A DNA stretch of 64,000 nt, from positions 26,615 through 90,614 of the forward strand of contig DVED01000129.1 in assembly GCA_015295945.1 (NCBI GenBank), read 5' to 3'. The position numbers and the translations under genes were made by a program. The first letter of the stretch is position 1. Every line of letters starts with the position of its first letter. The DNA comes from Oscillatoriales cyanobacterium M59_W2019_021 (lineage in GTDB: Bacteria; Cyanobacteriota; Cyanobacteriia; Cyanobacteriales; Geitlerinemataceae). Below are positions 56,403 through 64,000 of the stretch, in pieces. The notes beneath the pieces are model-generated. The model saw nothing but the letters and a program-made list of their open reading frames with translations, did no database searches and was not told the DNA's origin.

Positions 56403-58364
56403 TTACTCAAACATCCCCGCCACGATCGCCCCGTACCGTTCCATGACCACGGGACGCTTGATTTTCAGCGTTTGAGTCATCATGCCATTCTCGATGGAAA
56501 AGGGTTCTTCAATTAAGCGAAACACGCCGATACGATCGTCGGCACGATATCCGGGACGGTTTTTCACTTCCCGCGCCAGTTCTTGGCGGAATAAGTTTTG
56601 CACGGCGGCACTGTCGAGATCGACGGGTATTCCTTGCTGAGTTGCCCAAACTTCCAGCGCCTCCAGATTGGGAACGATCAGCGCCCCCAGTTGTTTTTGG
56701 TCTTGTCCGACCACCATAATTTGGTCGATGTAGGGACTGCGAACGCAGGCATCTTCGATCGGTTGGGGTTCGATGTTTTCCCCGTTACTGAGAACGATGG
56801 TATCCTTAGCCCGACCCGTCAGCACCAAGTCGTAATTCCCCGTCAGCAATCCCAAATCTCCCGTATCGAACCAGCCTTCAGCGTCGATCGCCTTTTGAGT
56901 GGCTTCGGGGTTGCGGTAATACCCGCGCATGATTTGCGGTCCTTTGGCGAGGACTAACCCCCGTTCTCCTAGGGGTAAGGGTTTGCGGGTTTCGGGATCG
57001 ACGATTTTCAGTGCCGTACCGTCGATCGGCTTTCCGGCAGAACCTTGCAGATTGTACCAATTCCGCCGCACGGTGAGCACGGGAGCGGTTTCCGTCAACC
57101 CGTATCCCACTAATAAATTCGCGCCGACGATCGCGAAAAAGTCATCGATGTGCTTAGCGAGGGAACCGCCGCCACTAATGAGAAACTTGATGCGTCCCCC
57201 CGTTGCCGATCGAACCTTATGGTAAACTAGCTTCTCTCCCAGCAGGTGCAACGGCAGCAGCGCCAGCTTTTTCACCGTGGCGCCCAACCGTTCTCCCCCC
57301 GACGGCGGCGGTTCGCTCAAACTCATTCCCTGACTGACGCGCCGCGCCTCCAGATAGCTGCGACTCGCCCCCACTAGGAAATTGACCAACTTTTGCTTGT
57401 TGGCAGGTTGCGATCGAAACTGTTTCTGCACCCCTTCGTAAATCGATTCCCACAAGCGGGGAACACCCACCATCAACTGCGGTCGAATCTCTTTGAGATC
57501 GGTTTTGAAATGGCGCAAATTGGTATACGTCATCGTACAACCGTGGGCGAAGATGAAATACTCGAAGGAGCGTTCGTAAACGTGCCAACTGGGGAGAATG
57601 CTGAGAACGCGATCGCCTGGTTCTGGGGGAAATACGGAACCATAGGCGCAAATTTGATGTAAGAGGTTCCCGTGGGTTAGCATCACCCCTTTGGGCTTAC
57701 CCGTGGTTCCGGAAGTGTAAATTAAGGTGGCGAGGGTGTCTCGTTGGTGTTGGACGGGTTGCAGGGCGGCGTTAGCGCCAAGTTCCAGCAGTTGGGTATA
57801 GTTAAGGATTTTTAGGGAATTCCCCTCGGGAACGGTTTCGTCGGACAGCAATACCACCCAGGCAACGGGCTGTTCGGCGAAGGGAAATTCGCTCTGGGCC
57901 GTCGATCTCAGTTTTTGCAGCGTCGCCCAATTTTCCACCACCAATCCGGTACTGCCGCTCTGGCTGAGAATGTAGAGCAGTTCTTCACGATCGGCTCCTG
58001 ACGATCGCACGGCATCCGCCCCTCCTGCCATCATAATCCCCTGGTCGGCAATCAGCCAGCGCGGGCTGTTGTCAGCAAACAGGGCAATGCGAGGGGGGTC
58101 GGAATCGTCGGGTGTTGAAGGGATGCCCAGCACTTGCAAACCCGCCGCAAATTGCTGGATTTTTTCTAGGAGTTGGGTGTAGTCGATGCGAACCGGGGGT
58201 TGTGCGTGGGGATCGTCTAAGGCGATAATTTGGGGAAACTTCCGCGCCGTTATCGACCAAATTTCGGGAACTGACTGTACGGAGCTATAGTCAATCGTCG
58301 TTTGCAGGTTCTGGCGTTCGTTGGCGGTTAACTGCCAAGCTTGGGGAGGTCGAGCAGAATTCAT
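56403..58364 (-). CDS. aas: Acyl-acyl carrier protein synthetase / long-chain fatty acid ligase
   Basis: 653 residues. It is an AMP-forming ligase of the cyanobacterial Aas type, which reloads free fatty acids onto ACP or CoA. The P-loop-like signature is LIYTSGTTGKPKGVMLTHGN. The other core motifs are LLVGYGLTETAPVLTVRR, WFDTGDLG and VLTGRAKDTIVLSNGENIEP. The length (usual 640-660) and the N-terminal ENPRW-like DNSPRWLIADQGIMMAGG fit. The catalytic Lys region near the C-terminus (ENGMMTQTLKIKRPVV) is present. It is monocistronic on the minus strand. Confidence 0.92.
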   Translation of the reverse strand: MNSARPPQAWQLTANERQNLQTTIDYSSVQSVPEIWSITARKFPQIIALDDPHAQPPVRIDYTQLLEKIQQFAAGLQVLGIPSTPDDSDPPRIALFADNSPRWLIADQGIMMAGGADAVRSSGADREELLYILSQSGSTGLVVENWATLQKLRSTAQSEFPFAEQPVAWVVLLSDETVPEGNSLKILNYTQLLELGANAALQPVQHQRDTLATLIYTSGTTGKPKGVMLTHGNLLHQICAYGSVFPPEPGDRVLSILPSWHVYERSFEYFIFAHGCTMTYTNLRHFKTDLKEIRPQLMVGVPRLWESIYEGVQKQFRSQPANKQKLVNFLVGASRSYLEARRVSQGMSLSEPPPSGGERLGATVKKLALLPLHLLGEKLVYHKVRSATGGRIKFLISGGGSLAKHIDDFFAIVGANLLVGYGLTETAPVLTVRRNWYNLQGSAGKPIDGTALKIVDPETRKPLPLGERGLVLAKGPQIMRGYYRNPEATQKAIDAEGWFDTGDLGLLTGNYDLVLTGRAKDTIVLSNGENIEPQPIEDACVRSPYIDQIMVVGQDQKQLGALIVPNLEALEVWATQQGIPVDLDSAAVQNLFRQELAREVKNRPGYRADDRIGVFRLIEEPFSIENGMMTQTLKIKRPVVMERYGAIVAGMFE

Positions 58365-59264
58365 GGGTTTCGGGCTTAGCCTTCAAGTCTCAATCCACTT
58401 TAGTATCCAAGATAACCCGCAGAAAATGTGCCAGTTATAGGACAGTTGGCGATCTGACGGGAGAGCGATATTCACAAAGAGAGTCGCTGCGCGAGCGCGT
58501 TTCGGATGGCATGGTGTTTGTCAAGTCGAACTCGATACCGTTTTGAATAATTTAAAGAACTTTCAAAGAAGCTTGAAAAACTCTTATTAAAACCGATGGG
58601 GCGGTGGGGAACCTTTTCGATACACTAGAGTCTACAAAGTAAAAGACCCCACAGCACCGGAGCAAAGATGAAGTGAGGTTTTTCAAGCGAATAGTTAGTA
58701 AAACCGACTTAAGAGCCTATTTGACACCGCTGGCAATTCCAGCCGATCGAATAGGTCTTTAGGGGTCTCTAGTTAAATTTACATAATTTTCTACGAGCTT
58801 GTCATCCGTATTTTTTCGTAAATTCTGACGAACGTCCGGTAGACTTCTCCTCGATCGACCGGATTTGCACTTCCGCAGTTATACGAAACTCACATAGGAG
58901 CGTACCGCCGATCGCACGCAATTGTATGGAGCGATCAAGACATTGGCGATATAAAACTTTATGAAAGACTCGCTCGGGGTGGAAATTTTGCGTAATTTCC
59001 CAGATAGTCCGTCACTTTTTGAGGGAATTCGGACAGCGCTACGCCCATACATTAGGACAAACTTTTGTAGGGGCGTAGGCGCAGCCAGCGCGAAGAGCGC
59101 GTATGCCCGACAATTTTGTTTGCGAGACGACAAAGTTTATACAAATGCTTTGCCCAGCCGCCATGTCCTAACCTATATCCTGAATTTCCCGGCGCAACTG
59201 GGTTGCCCGTTTTGTGCCAAAATCCAGCAGTATTGCCTGGAACTCGGGCAGATTTTCGAGGAAG
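58365..59264. other. 900-base intergenic region
   Basis: Between divergent genes. It holds an imperfect inverted repeat at 59070-59110 and GC-rich short repeats near 58490. A weak hairpin followed by T's lies near 58643-58684. Open frames here have no protein-like character. No tRNA or known small RNA was recognised. Confidence 0.5.
59070..59110. repeat. Imperfect inverted repeat (GGGCGTAGGCGC type)
   Basis: Arms GGGCGTAGGCGC (59071-59082) and GCGCGTATGCCC (59097-59108) pair with two mismatches. It is of the GC-rich palindromic type scattered in cyanobacterial intergenes. Confidence 0.6.
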
Positions 59265-59810
59265 ATGAGAAAAGTGGTTATCGGGATTATGGGACCCGGA
59301 CAAGGCGCAAGAGACATCGATCGCCAAGTTGCCTACGAACTCGGTCGATCAATCGCCTTAGAAGGTTGGGTTTTGCTGACGGGAGGACGCAATGTCGGCG
59401 TGATGGAGGCGGCAAATCGAGGGGCAAAATCTGCCAATGGCTTGACCGTTGGGATTTTACCCGGAGCGGACGATCTCGGTATTTCCGAATTTGTGGATAT
59501 CGCGATTTTTACCGATATGGGGAATGCCCGCAATAACATTAATATTCTTTCTAGCGATGTCGTCGTTGCTTGCGGGATGGGTGCGGGAACGGCGTCGGAA
59601 GTGGCGCTGGCACTGAAGTCAAATAAACCCGTACTTTTGCTGAATTGCGATCGCGCAAGCGACTCCCTTTGGGAGTATCGCCCCACTCAGATTTTTTTCC
59701 AACAACTTTCTCCGGAAAAGATAGAGGTTGCTCAAAGTGTTGAGGAGGCGATGACGATCGTTAAGCAAGTTTTGTCAGAAAACGGGATAGCAGTCAGCGA
59801 TGAGCGATAA
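59265..59810 (+). CDS. TIGR00725-family (LOG-like Rossmann) protein
   Basis: 181 residues from the ATG at 59265 (MRKVVIGIMGPG), which has GAGGAAG in front; the frame begins earlier without similarity. The family is a Rossmann fold related to LOG phosphoribohydrolases and molybdenum cofactor carrier proteins: GWVLLTGGRNVGVMEAANRG, then GILPGADD and GMGAGTASEVALALKSNKPV. Its role is not established. About twelve residues (NCDRASDSLWEYRP) are encoded by a palindromic GCGACTCC repeat inserted in the reading frame without breaking it. Confidence 0.9.
   Translation: MRKVVIGIMGPGQGARDIDRQVAYELGRSIALEGWVLLTGGRNVGVMEAANRGAKSANGLTVGILPGADDLGISEFVDIAIFTDMGNARNNINILSSDVVVACGMGAGTASEVALALKSNKPVLLLNCDRASDSLWEYRPTQIFFQQLSPEKIEVAQSVEEAMTIVKQVLSENGIAVSDER
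59659..59681. repeat. GCGACTCC palindromic repeat, copy 3, inside a gene
   Basis: GCGACTCCC, loop TTT, then GGGAGTATCGC. It lies inside the TIGR00725 gene and is translated as part of ASDSLWEYR. Confidence 0.8.
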
Positions 59811-59865
59811 GAACTCACCTACGTGGTGCGTTTCGTACCTCCACGCACCCTACCCATTACCCTAT

Positions 59866-61629
<1,764 letters not shown>

Positions 61630-61746
61630 AACAAGCGACTGAAGTCGCCTTCTCAAATCCCAAGAAAAACCTCCGGAATCATCTACCGTCTTCAGTTTGT
61701 TTGTGCTAAGATTAATAAATTTTACGCCAAACTTTGCGGATTAACA

Positions 61747-61911
61747 ATGCTGGTATTGGAGGTAAAACTAAAAGGTAAAGATTGGCAGTTCAACGCCTTG
61801 GATCGGGCAATTCGGACTGCTTTGTTTATCCGCAATAGTTGTCTTCGTTACTGGATTGTGCCACAGGATGTCTCTCGGATTGGCGATCGGGAAGTTGGGG
61901 AAAGAGGGTGA
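61747..61911 (+). pseudogene. TnpB 5' fragment (IS200/IS605 family)
   Basis: 54 codons. MLVLEVKLKGKDWQFNALDR, then AIRTALFIRNSCLRYW, is the standard N-terminus of cyanobacterial TnpB, the RNA-guided nuclease ancestral to Cas12. After Trp36 the similarity ends and a stop follows at 61909. The remaining 90% of the gene, including the RuvC and zinc-finger parts, is absent from this site. It is a dead remnant. Confidence 0.85.
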
Positions 61912-62152
61912 TGGGGTGATGGGAAGATGATCGACGATTCCCATCCCCCGCAACGGCGGCATCTATGATAAACCAGAAATAGGCTCGTCCGCGAGTCAAT
62001 TCATTCAATATTCAGCCTGCAAATTCTTCAGTATTTCTTCGGGAAAGTTCGGATCGATCGGGCTAAACCTCAGTAATTTTAAGTAGGTTTTCCAACTAAC
62101 AATGATGACCGATCTAGCCATCCTCAATAAGTGGTAAATCTTTCGATAGATT

Positions 62153-62215
62153 TGTAGGGGAAATCCCCCCGTGGTTGCCCCGTCATAACCGGGACACGGG
62201 GGCGATTCCCCTACA
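62153..62215. repeat. 63-base palindromic repeat
   Basis: Ends TGTAGGGG and CCCCTACA, with inner CCCCCGTG and CACGGGGG, enclose a short loop. It is a MITE-like or REP-like element of a type frequent in cyanobacteria. Confidence 0.7.
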
Positions 62216-62298
62216 GGTGTTGACGAATGAATTAGGATTGCTATAGTCCAACGCCGTATCGATCGCCCATTTTCACGTTTGCGATATCCCTCTCTCTC

Positions 62299-63990
62299 AT
62301 GAAATCTTCGAGTTCGATCGTTTTTCCCCTTGCCCTGTTGCTACTGTGCCATCCGGACTGGACGGCTCCAACTTGGGCGCAAATCGTGCCGGATACCACG
62401 CTCCCAGTGAATTCCCAAGTCCAATTAGACGGCAATACTTGGGCGATCGAAGGGGGAACCACAGCCGGAGGGAATTTATTTCACAGCTTCGATCAATTCG
62501 ACATTCCTACGGGTGCAGAAGCTTTTTTTAACAATTCTTTGAGTATCGAAAATATTATTACCCGCGTGACCGGGGGACAACTTTCGACGATCGACGGGTT
62601 AATTCGCGCCAACGGAACCGCCAGTTTATTTCTGCTCAACCCCAACGGCATCGTCTTCGGACCCAACGCTCGCTTGGACATCGGCGGGTCGTTTTTCGGG
62701 AGTACGGCTGACAGCATCGAGTTTGCCGACGGCAGCCAATTTAGCGCCACCGAAAATGGGGCAGGCACGGGGACACTGCCCCTACTGACCATTAACGTTC
62801 CCATCGGCTTGCAATTCGGCACCAATCCGGGAACGATTCGGGTGGAAGGCAACGGTCACAATGTCCGTCTCTCCTCGTTTGTGTCCCCATTGGTGCGGGG
62901 AAATTCCACCGCAAGCTGGAGCGTCAAACCCGGTCAAACTCTGGCTTTCGTGGGGGGCGATCTGGTTTTTGAGGGGGGAGTTGCTACCGCTGACAGTGGG
63001 CGAATCGAATTGGGGAGTGCTGCCGGAGGACGAGTGGGTCTGAGTTCGACCCCATCGGGTTGGCAACTGGACTATACCGACGTTCCCGCCTTTGGAGATA
63101 TTCGCCTTCAAGAGCGATCGCTCGTCGATGCCAGTGGTTTGGGAAGCGGATCGATTCAGGTGCGAGGACGCAATATTTCCTTAGAAGACGGATCGGCAAT
63201 TATCGTGCAAAATCTAGGGACACAGGCGGCGGGAGGGATTCGGGCGATCGCCTCCCAATCGCTAGAAATGGTGGGCAACGTGCCAGCGGGAATCATCCCC
63301 AATACCATCCGCACGGAAACCCTCGGTTCCGGTCGCGGCGGGGATATCGATGTATCAGCCCGACGACTGGCGATCCGGGACGGCGGGATGATTTCCGCAA
63401 GGACGTTTAGCGACGCACCTGGAGGCAGTAGCATGGTTCGAGCCTCAGATTCCGTCGAACTGCGGGGTGTTGCCACCGATCCGACTTTTAACAGTACGGT
63501 GAACGCCCTGGCGTTCGGCAACGGTCGTGCTGGGGATTTCAGCATCTCGACCGGACGATTCGCGGTAACGGATGGTGGGGTCGCCGCTACGGTCAATTTT
63601 GGCGCGGGAGACGGCGGAAATGCCACGATTCGGGCGGACTCCATCGAACTGGTCGGCGTTGTCCCCGGCATATTCACGCCGAGTTTAGTCGGTTCTTCGA
63701 CGATCGGCACGGGAAATGGGGGAAATTTAACGATCGATACCGCCCGTTTGACCGTGCGCGATGGCGGGCGAGTGGACGCTTCGACGGTGGGACCTGGCAA
63801 TGCTGGGAGCGTGACGATCCTCGCCCGAGAGTCGATAACGGTTAGCGGAACCGTTCCGGGTTCGATCAATCCCAGCTTACTTACCTCCAGTGCCAATATT
63901 GTTGACCGAAAATTTTGGGTTTCAAGCCCCGTCCTTCTAGGACGGCTTTTTGTGATTCAATCCGGATTAGTGCATCGAAATCGCGTCTAA
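62299..63990 (+). CDS. Filamentous-haemagglutinin-type exoprotein (TpsA), 3' end lost
   Basis: 563 codons. A signal peptide (FPLALLLLCHPDWTAPTWA) is followed by the two-partner-secretion domain: GGNLFHSFDQFDIPTGAEAF, ANGTASLFLLNPNGIVFGPN and ARLDIGGSFFGSTADSIEFA. The body is a beta-helical repeat region (GNGGNLTIDTARLTVRDGGR). Native sequence ends near 63900. The last 25-30 codons (FWVSSPVLLGRLFVIQSGLV) are a translation of what looks like an insertion-sequence end, closed by a TAA at 63988. Such proteins normally run much longer. The partner TpsB transporter is not in the window. Confidence 0.88.
   Translation: MKSSSSIVFPLALLLLCHPDWTAPTWAQIVPDTTLPVNSQVQLDGNTWAIEGGTTAGGNLFHSFDQFDIPTGAEAFFNNSLSIENIITRVTGGQLSTIDGLIRANGTASLFLLNPNGIVFGPNARLDIGGSFFGSTADSIEFADGSQFSATENGAGTGTLPLLTINVPIGLQFGTNPGTIRVEGNGHNVRLSSFVSPLVRGNSTASWSVKPGQTLAFVGGDLVFEGGVATADSGRIELGSAAGGRVGLSSTPSGWQLDYTDVPAFGDIRLQERSLVDASGLGSGSIQVRGRNISLEDGSAIIVQNLGTQAAGGIRAIASQSLEMVGNVPAGIIPNTIRTETLGSGRGGDIDVSARRLAIRDGGMISARTFSDAPGGSSMVRASDSVELRGVATDPTFNSTVNALAFGNGRAGDFSISTGRFAVTDGGVAATVNFGAGDGGNATIRADSIELVGVVPGIFTPSLVGSSTIGTGNGGNLTIDTARLTVRDGGRVDASTVGPGNAGSVTILARESITVSGTVPGSINPSLLTSSANIVDRKFWVSSPVLLGRLFVIQSGLVHRNRV
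63905..63950. mobile_element. Probable IS200/IS605 end inside the exoprotein gene
   Basis: GGGTTTCAAGCCCC leads into a perfect hairpin (CCGTCCT-TCT-AGGACGG, 63929-63945) and a T run. It interrupts the exoprotein reading frame. The rest of the element would lie beyond the window edge. Confidence 0.6.
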
Positions 63991-64000
63991 TTAAATTAGA

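Noticed and set aside
58643..58684. Possible terminator or small RNA hairpin (ACCCCAC with GTGAGGT and a T run)
   Set aside because: The stem has a mismatch and a long loop, and no gene ends close by on that strand; too weak to list.
58961..59536. 191-codon plus-strand frame upstream of and overlapping the TIGR00725 gene
   Set aside because: It runs through a GC-rich inverted repeat, then overlaps the real gene in another frame, and turns into an Arg-rich shadow sequence.

Overview
The window is chromosomal DNA of a cyanobacterium, most likely a filamentous one without heterocysts. Evidence for this is the very frequent GCGATCGC (HIP1-type) octamer, an isiA/isiB iron-stress locus, a HetZ-related regulator, a cyanobacterial-type acyl-ACP synthetase, a PilA-like G/H lipoprotein, and large Ca-binding, CHAT and pentapeptide proteins. 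No rRNA, tRNA, CRISPR array or prophage was recognised. The species cannot be named from the sequence alone.

Layout. 1-2.5 kb: a HetZ-related regulator and a PilB/GspE-N-like protein. 2.5-13.1 kb (minus strand): one surface-glycan operon with every step of CMP-pseudaminic acid synthesis (pseB, pseC, pseF-like, pseG, pseH, pseI), followed by two large proteins with methyltransferase, glycosyltransferase and TPR parts. A methyltransferase gene between pseB and pseC is cut by an in-frame TAG. 13.2-14.9 kb: a Uma2 nuclease-like protein and a nucleotidyltransferase-like protein. 15.0-19.4 kb: a two-gene sensory operon whose large kinase starts with an ETR1-like ethylene-binding membrane domain. 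19.5-23.6 kb: two overlapping leucine-rich-repeat genes, one a LRR-TPR-CHAT caspase-like protein, the other LRR plus pentapeptide repeats. 24-29.3 kb: secreted or protease genes (FecR-like protein, M48 and M4 metallopeptidases, pilin-like lipoprotein). 29.5-36.9 kb: response regulator, YebC, a SWIM-family protein lacking its zinc finger, a zinc-ribbon membrane protein, an ArnT-like glycosyltransferase and a membrane coiled-coil protein. 37.1-41.0 kb: acpP, fabF and tkt. 41.1-45.0 kb: an extended iron-stress cluster (isiA, zinc-ribbon peptide, isiB, alpha/beta hydrolase, Cys-rich membrane peptide, Crp-type regulator), with inverted repeats in front of isiA. 45.4-48.3 kb: a coiled-coil membrane protein and tandem MscS channels. 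48.4-53.5 kb: an atypical protein kinase and a DUF4347/LVIVD-propeller/RTX exoprotein. 54.1-61.6 kb: pyruvate dehydrogenase E2, YlqD, acyl-ACP synthetase, a TIGR00725 protein and CTP synthase. 61.6-64 kb: a decayed TnpB element and a two-partner-secretion exoprotein gene cut at its 3' end by what looks like an IS200/IS605 end.

Several short repeat families run through the intergenic DNA. Heptanucleotide arrays sit at gene borders and in places supply a start or stop codon. A palindrome of the form GCGACTCC-N-GGAGTATCGC occurs three times, once inside a coding sequence. The most noteworthy systems are the CHAT/LRR pair, the ethylene-receptor-like kinase with Asn in place of the key Asp, the pseudaminic acid operon with its interrupted methyltransferase, and the extended isi cluster.
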